Origin: JACDEA01 sp963742585
GTDB taxonomy: Bacteria > Actinomycetota > Acidimicrobiia > Acidimicrobiales > JACDEA01
Assembly (NCBI GenBank): GCA_963742585.1
Contig: CAVUMI010000009.1
Location: 1,550,001-1,614,000, forward strand
DNA length: 64,000 nt
Direction: 5' to 3'
Below, piece after piece: positions 55,432-63,193 of the stretch. Every line of letters begins with the position of its first letter. Position 1 is the first letter of the stretch. The position numbers and the translations under genes were made by a program. A model generated the notes under the pieces. It did not search any database and was not told the origin of the DNA. It worked only from the letters and a program-made list of their open reading frames with translations.

Positions 55432-55666
55432 GGCGTTTTCCCGCGGTCATCGGGTTGGCCCGCTTCACGACAGCCCAGTAGTAGCCCAAGACGATGCCGT
55501 ACCCGAGGAGAATTGGACACAACAGCAACGAGATGGCGAGCCACTTGATCCACGCGCCGCGGTCGTCGGCACCACCGTCGAACTCCTCCGGACTGCGATT
55601 GATGCAATCGAGCAGCGCAACGATGGCCGGGAACTCCAAACCGACCACGAGAACGACATATCTCAC
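55424..55666 (-). CDS. Small two-helix membrane protein (80 aa)
   Basis: From GTG 55666 the frame encodes 80 residues with helices YVVLVVGLEFPAIVALLDCI and WLAISLLLCPILLGYGIVLG. It overlaps the SRPBCC gene by 8 nt. A longer frame to 55756 overlaps the neighbouring gene and is less likely. Function unknown; possibly a small partner of the SRPBCC/ArsA pair. Confidence 0.65.
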   Translation of the reverse strand: MRYVVLVVGLEFPAIVALLDCINRSPEEFDGGADDRGAWIKWLAISLLLCPILLGYGIVLGYYWAVVKRANPMTAGKRHD

Positions 55667-55682
55667 CGGAGTCAACGTACCG

Positions 55683-56147
55683 TCAATTGCGGCGCAGACT
55701 CGGTGCCCGCGGCCCAAATCGGCCATGCCGAGCGGCCCACAAGCCGGTGAGCCCAAGCCCGTAGACCGGTGCCAGGATGCCGAAGGCCAGGCTCGTATAC
55801 GGCTTGGCCGCCGCGGTGGCGAAGGCGGCGACCATTTCCACCGCGAGCGAGCCGAGGAGGTGCAACTGCACCGACCGTGGCGCCGAGTTCTGCAGGAAGA
55901 AGAGACCCCCCATCCCGATCTCCGCCTGGCGGCTCCTTCCCGCAGCGATGACGAGCGCGGCGATGAAAAGACCCGTGCCGACGGCGAACATCGAGAGCGC
56001 CACGACGAACGCCGCGACTTTGAACGCCGAGGTGACTACCGCGCCACCCGCGGTGATGGTGAGCGCGGCGGTGCCCGCCCACGACGCGGCAATGACGCGG
56101 TCGCCACCTGCCCGATCGCCTTCCGGCTGCGCCTCCAGCTCACTCAT
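55683..56147 (-). CDS. Four-helix membrane protein, unknown function
   Basis: A 154-residue protein with helices FKVAAFVVALSMFAVGTGLFIAALVIAAG, an acid-free loop EIGMGGLFFLQNSAPRSVQLHLLG, then SLAVEMVAAFATAAA and SLAFGILAPVYGLGLTGLWAA. Its ATG overlaps the pimB stop as ATGA, so it is co-translated. This resembles small membrane proteins near pimB in other actinobacteria, but no function is known. Confidence 0.75.
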   Translation of the reverse strand: MSELEAQPEGDRAGGDRVIAASWAGTAALTITAGGAVVTSAFKVAAFVVALSMFAVGTGLFIAALVIAAGRSRQAEIGMGGLFFLQNSAPRSVQLHLLGSLAVEMVAAFATAAAKPYTSLAFGILAPVYGLGLTGLWAARHGRFGPRAPSLRRN

Positions 56148-57277
56148 GCCGACTCCAATGCGAGCAACGCGTTGTCCAGGCGGCGGGCCAGCGTGTCGTA
56201 GCTGAACTCGGCTTCGGCGCGGGCCCGCGCTGCGGTCCCCATGCGGGCGCGGGTGTCGGCGTCACCCAAGAGCTCCCGCAGCGCGGCGGCCACCGCGGTG
56301 GGACGACGCGGTTCGTCGACGACCAGACCGGTCGTACCGTCGGCGACGGCCTCATGCGCGCCGCCGCTGCGGCCGGCGATCTGCGCGATGCCACACGCCG
56401 CCGCTTCCACGAAGACGATGCCGAAGCCCTCCTGTTCGAGGCCGAACCAGCGGTTGCGACAGGGCTGGGCGAAGACGTCGGCACAGCCGTAGAACGCCGG
56501 GAGATCCTCGTGCTCGACGCGCCCGACAAGCCGGACCGGCGCTCGGGTCTTGGCGATCCGCCGGGCCAGACGGGAGCGGTCGCGCCCCCTGCCGGCAGCC
56601 ACCGCCACCAACAGCGAGGGAAATTCCTCGCGAAGCAGCGCGGCGGCGTCGATGAGGACGTCGATGCCTTTGCGCGGCACGAGTCGCCCGACACTGATCA
56701 CGAGGAGTGCGTCCTCCGATACGTCGAACTGACTGCGCGCCGCTTTGCGCTCGATGGCGGTCAACGGCCGGAATCGATCGACGTCGACGCCGGGCGGCAC
56801 CGGTGTGATGGGCGGCACGCCGCGATCATGGGCAGCGCGGCGTGCCTCGGCGGCGGGGTAACCGCCGGCGGCGATCAGGCCAGCCGCGCCGCGCACGACA
56901 CGGGCGAGCAGCGCGCGGGCAAGCGGCAACCGCCCGGGAACGGTGATCTCGGCGCCGTGGAGGACCACTGCGTAGCGGCGCGCCAATCGCGGGCCGATGA
57001 GCCCCACTGGAAGCGCAGGATCCAGCACGATCACGGTCGCGCCGACCTCGTCCGCGAGCCGCTCGACGCGCCGCCGCAGCCGCCGGGTCGGGAGGAGCAG
57101 CCGGCCGGCCCGCTCAATGCGATAGGGCTGCGCCGCGTCGAAGGCAGCCGCGTCGGGATGCGCGGTCGTGAGCACGGTCACCCTCTCGGGCGGAAGCCGT
57201 CGCCAGAGCTCCCACAGATACGACTGGATCCCGCCGATCTTCGGCAGGAAGTCGTTGGTCACGAAAAGGTGGCTCAT
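56144..57277 (-). CDS. pimB: GT4 glycosyltransferase, PimB-like mannosyltransferase
   Basis: A 377-residue GT-B glycosyltransferase. MSHLFVTNDFLPKIGGIQSY is the PimB-type N-terminus, ISVGRLVPRKGIDVLIDAA the donor-domain start, and EGFGIVFVEAAACGIAQIAGRSGG the E-x7-E retaining motif. PimB adds the second mannose to phosphatidylinositol mannosides. The neighbourhood (SRPBCC, ArsA, DnaQ-UvrC, TrpD) matches mycobacterial pimB' Rv2188c, which supports the assignment. The ATG at 57277 is chosen at the conserved start. Confidence 0.83.
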   Translation of the reverse strand: MSHLFVTNDFLPKIGGIQSYLWELWRRLPPERVTVLTTAHPDAAAFDAAQPYRIERAGRLLLPTRRLRRRVERLADEVGATVIVLDPALPVGLIGPRLARRYAVVLHGAEITVPGRLPLARALLARVVRGAAGLIAAGGYPAAEARRAAHDRGVPPITPVPPGVDVDRFRPLTAIERKAARSQFDVSEDALLVISVGRLVPRKGIDVLIDAAALLREEFPSLLVAVAAGRGRDRSRLARRIAKTRAPVRLVGRVEHEDLPAFYGCADVFAQPCRNRWFGLEQEGFGIVFVEAAACGIAQIAGRSGGAHEAVADGTTGLVVDEPRRPTAVAAALRELLGDADTRARMGTAARARAEAEFSYDTLARRLDNALLALESA

Positions 57278-57353
57278 TTGGGCACCATCATGCGGATGAT
57301 GCAAATGAGCCAGCGACGCTCTGCCCATTGGTTCGCTCCGCCTGCGGCTTCGC

Positions 57354-58430
57354 TCACGTGCGTGCTGTCGCGCAAAGATCGGTGCGGGCCAGCTTCGCCG
57401 CCGCCCATTCGGCGTGCGAGCGGACAAGCGGATCGGCCGATGCCAGTGCGGCGCGGAGCACGCGTTCCACCTCTGGCGAGCGGCCGTCGCCCACATTGCC
57501 GAGCACGACCAGCGCGTTGCGCCGCAGGTACCACGCGTCGCGCCGGGCGATGTACCAGCGTCCGAAGCGGGCCAGCAGCGCGGCGTCGTCGAGGTCGAGC
57601 AGGGCCACGATGTCGACCCAACGCTCGGCACTCTCATCGGCGGCGGTAGGACGGTGATGCCGGTCGGCGGTCCTGTTGGGCGGGCAAACCTCTTGGCAAT
57701 CGTCGCAGCCATAGATGCGATCGCCGAGGGCGTCGCGGAACTCGAGCGGGAAATCGCCCGGTGCTTGCAGCAGCCAGGCGAGACATCGCCGCGCGTCGAG
57801 CACCCCGGGAGCAGTCAGCGCCCCGGTGGGGCACGCGGGGAGGCACCGGCTGCACGTGCCGCAGCCGTCGGCCACCGGCGCGGGATCGGCGGGCAGCGGT
57901 GCGTCCGTGATGACGCTCCCCAGCACGACCCACGATCCGAGGCCGGGCACCAGGATGTTGCTGTTCTTCCCGTACCACCCGAGACCGGCCCGATGCGCGG
58001 CTTCCCGGTCGACGAGCGCGTTGTCATCAACCACCACCCGGCTGTGCCAGCCGGCGGCTCGGAGCGCTGACGCGGCGGCGACCAACGCTTCGCGGAGGGG
58101 GCCGTAGTGATCGGTCCAGGAGTAGGCCGCAACCCGCCCAGCGCTGGCCGGGCGCGACGCCGAAGGGGATCGCCGCCGGTACCGGCGGGCGCCGACGATG
58201 ATCGCCTGCGCGCCCGGGAGGGCGCGCACGGGATCGGTGCTCCTTTCCGGATTGCCATACGTGAAATACATGCCGGCATGCAGCCCGGCCGTCTTGCGCT
58301 CGCGGAGCGTCCGCGCGGTGCCCGCAAACTTTATGGCTGGCGCGATTGCGACCGCGTCAAGGCCGGCGGCGAGGCCGCGGGACTTGGCTTCGTCGGCGAG
58401 CGCTGCGAGGTCGGGAGCCACGGCTCCCAT
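57354..58430 (-). CDS. queG: Epoxyqueuosine reductase
   Basis: A 358-residue cobalamin- and Fe-S-dependent enzyme that performs the last step of queuosine synthesis in tRNA. AGLGWYGKNSNILVPGLGSWVVLGSVIT is the substrate/B12 region. CGTCSRCLPACPTGAL (near 190) and CDDCQEVCPPN (near 238) bind two 4Fe-4S clusters. A C-terminal HEAT-like helical part follows (RRNALVVLGNVGDGRSPEV). Together with nrdJ it implies that the organism has cobalamin. Confidence 0.93.
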   Translation of the reverse strand: MGAVAPDLAALADEAKSRGLAAGLDAVAIAPAIKFAGTARTLRERKTAGLHAGMYFTYGNPERSTDPVRALPGAQAIIVGARRYRRRSPSASRPASAGRVAAYSWTDHYGPLREALVAAASALRAAGWHSRVVVDDNALVDREAAHRAGLGWYGKNSNILVPGLGSWVVLGSVITDAPLPADPAPVADGCGTCSRCLPACPTGALTAPGVLDARRCLAWLLQAPGDFPLEFRDALGDRIYGCDDCQEVCPPNRTADRHHRPTAADESAERWVDIVALLDLDDAALLARFGRWYIARRDAWYLRRNALVVLGNVGDGRSPEVERVLRAALASADPLVRSHAEWAAAKLARTDLCATART

Positions 58431-58457
58431 CCTTGTCGGCCGCCGAAGGTGGTGGCG

Positions 58458-59879
58458 TCAGCTGCCCGGCGGCCGGCGCCGGCGCAGGCGGCCGAAGCGG
58501 CGTTCGGCCTGCGGCACGCGGCGCGGAGCCGGCTGCGGCGTGCTCGTAAGCACCGGGGGGGCAGGTATCGGCTCGTCGGCGACGATGTCTTCTACCGGCG
58601 CGTCCGCCACTTCGACGGGCGGCGGCTCTGGTTCGGAGTCAGTCGCCCGCGGCGCCCGGATCGTGACCGGCCGAGTCGCCTCGCCGATGTCGAACATCGG
58701 CGTGCCGAAGCGCTCGTCCTGGGGCGACGCGGTGAGCGGCCGCGATCGCGGGGCGCGTTTGGCCGCTGAGCGCTTGGTGGCCGCGCGCTTGGGCGCGGGC
58801 CGGCGGGATACCGCCTTCTTGGCCGCTGGACGCTTCGCCGCTGGACGCTTGGCTGCCGGCCGCTTGGCCGTTGGACGCCTCGCCGCGGTCCGTTTGGTTG
58901 GCGATCGCTTGGTCGCGGCGCGCTTGGCCGGGGCGCGCTTGACCGCGGCGCGCTTGACCGGCGCGCGCCGGACCGCCGTTCGCTTGGCGGCGCGCTTGGC
59001 GGGCGCGCGCTTCGCCGTGGCCTTCCTGGCGGTGGACTTCTTCGCCGCTGATTTCTTGGCCGCGGCTTTCTTGGCAACGGATTTCTTGGCCGCCGATTTC
59101 TTGGCCGCGGACTTCTTGGCGGCAGGTCGCTTGGCCAGCGTTCCCTTGCCCATTGACGAGGAGGCGGCCGCGCTGCGTGAGGCCGGGGCCGGGGCCTTGG
59201 CCGCCGGTTTGGCCGGCGGCGGGAGGGGGGCGGGCGGACGCCCCCGTCGGCCGGGCTCGATATAGCCCAGCTCCGAACCCAGCCGGTTGCGAGCGACCAG
59301 CGTCCCCTCGCGGGTATCGACTTCCCACTCGGCCCGCTGGCGCTTCTTGCGGTTGACGAAGTCGAATCGGACCACCCAGCCGGAATCTCGGAGGTGCTGC
59401 GCGGTCCAGCACTGGTCGAACGCGTCCTCGGCCATGAGGACGCCCTTGTCGGCCACGTTCCACCACACCGACTCGCCCAAGATGCGACCCGAATCCCCGA
59501 GCCGGGCCTTGGCGAAGGTCATCGCTTGGGCCTTGGCGATCACCAGGGCCTGCTCAGCGAGAATGGGCACGGCGAAGCGCATCACCCATTCCTCGGCGAC
59601 TCCCGCCTCGGACGCGACATTGGCGATGGAGCGACCGGCCCGGAGCCGCATCTGGATGTCGCGCGGCGACAGCGCACTCTCCGGGCGCGGGGCGGACTTG
59701 CGGCGATTGCTCGGGCTACCGGGCTCTTCGCCGTTGCGCAATCGACCGGCCTCGTCGATCGTGTCTAGGAGCGCGTCGTCCAGCGCGACGAGGAAACCGC
59801 CTGACTTGGCACCCTTGCGCGCGCTGAATATAAGAGAGTCGTGCTCGGTAGTGAACCCGACGAGGTGGAGCTGTTGCAA
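58458..59879 (-). CDS. sepH: SepH-like cell division regulator with histone H1-like tail
   Basis: A 473-residue protein. Residues 1-170 match DUF3071/SepH: MQQLHLVGFTTEHDSLIFSA, LSPRDIQMRLRAGRSIANVASEAGVAEEWVMRF (helix-turn-helix) and WWNVADKGVLMAEDAFDQCW-like segments. SepH stimulates FtsZ assembly in Streptomyces. Residues about 235-400 are a low-complexity basic tail of repeated AAKKS, AAKRP and APAKRA units (histone H1/HU-tail-like). A short acidic-proline end (EPEPPPVEVADAPVEDIV) and a final basic GRLRRRRPPGS follow. Such a tail suggests DNA or nucleoid binding in addition to FtsZ regulation. Confidence 0.85.
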   Translation of the reverse strand: MQQLHLVGFTTEHDSLIFSARKGAKSGGFLVALDDALLDTIDEAGRLRNGEEPGSPSNRRKSAPRPESALSPRDIQMRLRAGRSIANVASEAGVAEEWVMRFAVPILAEQALVIAKAQAMTFAKARLGDSGRILGESVWWNVADKGVLMAEDAFDQCWTAQHLRDSGWVVRFDFVNRKKRQRAEWEVDTREGTLVARNRLGSELGYIEPGRRGRPPAPLPPPAKPAAKAPAPASRSAAASSSMGKGTLAKRPAAKKSAAKKSAAKKSVAKKAAAKKSAAKKSTARKATAKRAPAKRAAKRTAVRRAPVKRAAVKRAPAKRAATKRSPTKRTAARRPTAKRPAAKRPAAKRPAAKKAVSRRPAPKRAATKRSAAKRAPRSRPLTASPQDERFGTPMFDIGEATRPVTIRAPRATDSEPEPPPVEVADAPVEDIVADEPIPAPPVLTSTPQPAPRRVPQAERRFGRLRRRRPPGS

Positions 59880-59961
59880 TCCCGCTCCCTTGCATGCAAC
59901 ACCCGGACAAAGCGGAACGTAGCACTCGGCCCATCACTCCTCGTGGATTCGTGCGCGGAAA

Positions 59962-60156
59962 TTACCCGCTGCGGCGCACATGGCGGAGCTTCGGAACGAG
60001 CCCAGCGCCGATCAGCAAGCGCAGTGCGCGGGCCTCCTCGGCGTCGATCACGAGTGCATCCTCGGGCTCTCGACCGCAGACGAAGGTGACGACACAGTCG
60101 GCGCAGTGGTCGGTGTGCTGCATGGTGCAGTCGTCGCAGCTGATCGAGAAGCTCAT
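59962..60156 (-). CDS. Small cysteine-rich protein (64 aa)
   Basis: A 64-residue protein with Cys7, Cys10, Cys18, Cys21 and Cys27 in SCDDCTMQHTDHCADCVVTFVC, a probable zinc or Fe-S site, followed by a helical EEARALRLLIGAGLVP. The ATG overlaps the stop of an upstream 23-codon frame (ATGA). Similar short cysteine-rich proteins accompany sepH in other actinobacteria. Function unknown. Confidence 0.75.
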   Translation of the reverse strand: MSFSISCDDCTMQHTDHCADCVVTFVCGREPEDALVIDAEEARALRLLIGAGLVPKLRHVRRSG

Positions 60157-60224
60157 GAGTCCACCGCCGTTCCGGCGGCGGCGTTCATCTGCAACATTGA
60201 TTCGTTCGCCAAGTCGTCGCTCAT
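60153..60224 (-). CDS. Very small ORF coupled to the cysteine-rich protein (23 aa)
   Basis: From ATG 60224 the frame reads MSDDLANESMLQMNAAAGTA and closes after 23 codons. Its TGA overlaps the next ATG, a hallmark of translational coupling. No homologue is known to me. It may be a leader peptide or a real microprotein. Confidence 0.4.
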   Translation of the reverse strand: MSDDLANESMLQMNAAAGTAVDS

Positions 60225-60272
60225 GGGCCCCACTATGACGGTGGGGTGTAACAGCCGCCGAGCGGAGCCCGA

Positions 60273-60494
60273 TCAGGCGTCAGCGAGGGGCTGAACCGAG
60301 GCGCCGGTGCCGCACCAGCGGCAACTGACCTCCTCGACGGCCTCGGCGAGAACCGTCTCGTCCTCCACCGTGAGCTCACCACCCAGCGTGTAGTGGTGGA
60401 ACGCCTTGGTCCGCCGCGTCGACACCACATCGAACCGCGTGAGATTGCCGCACGCGTCGCACCGGTACCTGGAAGCACCCATCCCGACCGTCAC
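60273..60494 (-). CDS. Small zinc-ribbon-like protein (73 aa)
   Basis: A 73-residue protein with two CxxC pairs (CDAC at 12-15, CRWC at 58-61) enclosing FHHYTLGGELTVEDETVLAEAVEEV, a zinc-ribbon pattern seen in short actinobacterial proteins. It is divergent from the DnaQ-UvrC gene, 35 nt away. Function unknown. Confidence 0.75.
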   Translation of the reverse strand: MTVGMGASRYRCDACGNLTRFDVVSTRRTKAFHHYTLGGELTVEDETVLAEAVEEVSCRWCGTGASVQPLADA

Positions 60495-60529
60495 TCTATC
60501 TGCGAACAGGTGTTCGTTATGGTGCGGTC

Positions 60530-62215
60530 ATGGCTCCCGTGCAGGTCCCCGTGCAGCGGTCCTTCGACGACCTCGGAACGCCCCTGCACGACGTCACGTT
60601 CGTGGTCCTCGACCTGGAGACCACCGGCGGCTCGCCCAACGGAGGCGATGCGATTACCGAGGTCGGCGCGGCGAAGTACCGCGGCGGCGAGTGCCTGGGC
60701 ACGCTGGCCACGCTCGTGAATCCAGGTCGGCCGATTCCGCCGTCGATCACCTACCTCACCGGCATCACCGAGGCCATGGTCCTCCCCGCGCCCCAGATCG
60801 ACGAGGTGCTGCCCGCGTTTCTCGAGTTCGCCGGCGATGCGGTCCTCGTGGGCCACAACATCCGCTTCGACATGAGCTTCCTGCAGGCGGCCATGCGCGC
60901 CACCGGCCGACCCCGCCTCGCGAACCGGGTAATCGACACGTGCGCACTCGCCCGCCGGCTCGTGAGTGACGAGGTCCCGAACTGCAAGCTCTCGACCCTT
61001 GCCGCCCACTTCCGCACCAACCACCGCCCGACCCATCGCGCGCTCGACGACACGCTGGCCACCGCTGAGCTTCTGCACTCATTGCTCGAGCGGGCAGGGA
61101 GTCTCGGCGTCACCGCGCTCGACGACCTGATCGATTTGCCCTCGGTCAAGGGTCACCCGCAGTTGTCGAAGCTGCGACTCACCGCCGGCCTCCCTCGCGC
61201 CCCCGGCGTCTACATCTTCCGCGACCGTGGTGGGCGCGCCCTCTATGTGGGAAAGGCAGTGGACCTGCGCCGCCGCGTGCGGTCGTACTTCACCGGCGAC
61301 ACCCGACGGAAGGTCGCCCAATTACTTCGGGAGACGCAGGCCATCGACCACATCGTGTGCGCGCACGAGTTAGAGGCCTCGGTGCTCGAGGTCCGCCTGA
61401 TCCACAGCCTCACGCCGCGGTTCAACCGGCAAGCCAAGGTGTGGCGCAGGTACGCGTACCTCAAGCTCACGCTCGACGAGCGGTTCCCGCGGCTCTCCGT
61501 GGTCAAGTCCGTGCGGCCCGACCGAGGCCTCTACATCGGGCCGCTCCCCTCGGCGGGCGCCGCTCAGCTCGTCGCCGAGGCAATCGAATCCGCCGTCCCG
61601 ATCCGCCGGTGCCGAAACCCGGTGCGCCGGCTGGTGACCCGGCCCGCGCCCTGCACCCCGGCGCAGCTCGGGGTATCGACGTGTCCGTGCGCCGGCGCCA
61701 TCTCCGAAGGCGACTACGCCCAACTCGTCGCGCAGGTCGTCAGCGGCCTGACCGTGGATCCGGCGCGCCTGCTCGACCCGCTCACCACCCGCATGGCCGC
61801 GCTGTCCGAGGCCCGGCGCTTCGAAGAGGCCGCTGCGGTGCGTGACCGGGCCGACGCGCTGGCCCGCGCCCTCAGCCGGCAGCGCCGCCTCGACGCGCTC
61901 TGTGGCGCGGGACGGGTCGTCGTCGAGGTCGCCGACGGCGGCGGCGCCACGATCGAGGGCGGTCGGCTACTCGACGCCTGGTCCGGTCCGCAGCCTTCTG
62001 TCCGGATCTGGGCCGCCGGGAGCGGTGCAGATCCGGACAGAAGCCCGCTGGCGCGGGACGCGGCGGACGAGGCGGTGTGTATCGCCGCGTGGCTCGACCG
62101 CGAAGCTCCGCGGTTACGGCTGGTGAGTTGCGACGGGGAGCTGGCCTCTACCCTGCCGCGGCTTCCGCGCTTTGTGCCTTCGCCGACACGCTCACCAGGC
62201 GCTCGAGGGCGCTAG
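60530..62215 (+). CDS. DnaQ-type exonuclease/UvrC-like nuclease fusion
   Basis: A 561-residue fusion known in actinobacteria (Rv2191-like). Residues 20-185 are a DEDDh exonuclease: VVLDLETTGGSPNGGDAITEVG, VGHNIRFDMSFL and HRALDDTLATAELL. Residues about 215-295 are a GIY-YIG nuclease: APGVYIFRDRGGRALYVGKAVDLRRRVRSYF. A UVR-like motif follows near 430 (ALSEARRFEEAAAVRDRADAL). Residues 489-505 (PSVRIWAAGSGADPDRS) are encoded by a palindromic repeat. The C-terminus runs 68 nt into the convergent trpD gene. Probably acts in DNA repair. Confidence 0.88.
   Translation: MAPVQVPVQRSFDDLGTPLHDVTFVVLDLETTGGSPNGGDAITEVGAAKYRGGECLGTLATLVNPGRPIPPSITYLTGITEAMVLPAPQIDEVLPAFLEFAGDAVLVGHNIRFDMSFLQAAMRATGRPRLANRVIDTCALARRLVSDEVPNCKLSTLAAHFRTNHRPTHRALDDTLATAELLHSLLERAGSLGVTALDDLIDLPSVKGHPQLSKLRLTAGLPRAPGVYIFRDRGGRALYVGKAVDLRRRVRSYFTGDTRRKVAQLLRETQAIDHIVCAHELEASVLEVRLIHSLTPRFNRQAKVWRRYAYLKLTLDERFPRLSVVKSVRPDRGLYIGPLPSAGAAQLVAEAIESAVPIRRCRNPVRRLVTRPAPCTPAQLGVSTCPCAGAISEGDYAQLVAQVVSGLTVDPARLLDPLTTRMAALSEARRFEEAAAVRDRADALARALSRQRRLDALCGAGRVVVEVADGGGATIEGGRLLDAWSGPQPSVRIWAAGSGADPDRSPLARDAADEAVCIAAWLDREAPRLRLVSCDGELASTLPRLPRFVPSPTRSPGARGR
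61995..62043. repeat. Palindromic repeat, family P2, copy 2 (inside CDS)
   Basis: Perfect 15-bp arms CTTCTGTCCGGATCT (61995-62009) and AGATCCGGACAGAAG (62029-62043) enclose 19 nt. It is translated in frame in the C-terminal region of the DnaQ-UvrC fusion. The right arm is identical to that of the intergenic copy near 1600-1614. Confidence 0.88.
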
Positions 62216-63191
62216 CGGCGTGCCCCTCGTCGATCGAGGCCGCGGCGGCCTCGAGTCCTGCCCCCATCTCCGACGTCACGCCGGCAACCACCAGCGCGGC
62301 GGCGGCATTGAGCAGAACGATGTCGCGGTGGGGGCCCGGCTCGCCACCGAGCACACGCCGGGCCAGATCCACGTTGGCCGCGGTGTCGCCACCGGGCGGC
62401 GCGGCGGCCACCGGGGATAGGCCGAGCGCCGCGGGGTCGACGTCGAAGCTGCGCACCTCGCCCTCGAACAGCTCCACCACCGTCGATGTCGACGCGGTCG
62501 TGAGCTCGTCAAGGCCGTCGTGGCCGTACACCACCATCGCCCGCGCCGCACCGTTGGCCTGGAGAACGCCAATGAGCTTCTCGGCCAGCGTCCCATCGGA
62601 GACGCCGACGATCTGTCGCCGCACTCGCGCCGGGTTGGCCATCGCAGCAATGAGATTGAACACGGTCCGCACACCCAACTCCCGGCGTACCGGACCGGGG
62701 TGGCGCATTCCGGGGTGGAACCTCGGCGCCAGGCAGAAGCCGAGGCCGGCCTCTTCCACGCATGTCGCGACGCCAACCGGACCGAGGTCGATGGCGACGC
62801 CCAGCGCCTCAAGCAGATCGGCGGAGCCGCTGGTCGCTGATGCCCTTCGGTTGCCGTGCTTGCAGACTTTGACCCCTGCGCCGGCGACGACCAGTGCATT
62901 GAGCGTCGAGACATGGAACGCAGCCGCGTGCCGCTGCGCGCTGCCGCCGGTGCCGCAGGTATCGATCGGATCACCCGGCAGCGTGAGGGTTTCGGCCGCG
63001 TCGAGCATCGCCCGCACCATGCCGGTCAACTCGTCGATGCTGAGGTCCTTGTTGCGCAGCGCGATCAACAACCCACCGATCTGGCCCGGCGAGGCCTCAC
63101 CGGCCAGGACAGCAGCGATAGTCGCTTGTGCCTCGTCGAGCGACAGGTCCTCGCCCGCCAGCAATCGGTTGAAGAGAGCGGCCCAGTCCAC
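62148..63191 (-). CDS. trpD: Anthranilate phosphoribosyltransferase
   Basis: A 347-residue enzyme joining anthranilate to PRPP in tryptophan synthesis. IDTCGTGGS binds PRPP/Mg. KVCKHGNRRASATSGSADLLEALG is the anthranilate and dimer motif, APRFHPGMRHPGPVRRELGVRTVFN the second substrate motif. The GTG start at 63191 is 2 nt after the acyl-CoA dehydrogenase stop, so the two are co-transcribed. The larger open frame upstream is rejected. Its 3' end overlaps the convergent fusion gene. Confidence 0.94.
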   Translation of the reverse strand: MDWAALFNRLLAGEDLSLDEAQATIAAVLAGEASPGQIGGLLIALRNKDLSIDELTGMVRAMLDAAETLTLPGDPIDTCGTGGSAQRHAAAFHVSTLNALVVAGAGVKVCKHGNRRASATSGSADLLEALGVAIDLGPVGVATCVEEAGLGFCLAPRFHPGMRHPGPVRRELGVRTVFNLIAAMANPARVRRQIVGVSDGTLAEKLIGVLQANGAARAMVVYGHDGLDELTTASTSTVVELFEGEVRSFDVDPAALGLSPVAAAPPGGDTAANVDLARRVLGGEPGPHRDIVLLNAAAALVVAGVTSEMGAGLEAAAASIDEGHAASALERLVSVSAKAQSAEAAAG

Positions 63192-63193
63192 GG

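Noticed and set aside
58800..59150. DNA tandem repeat or CRISPR-like array in the sepH tail
   Set aside because: The repetition follows lysine/alanine codons with irregular spacing and no fixed spacers. It is low-complexity coding sequence.
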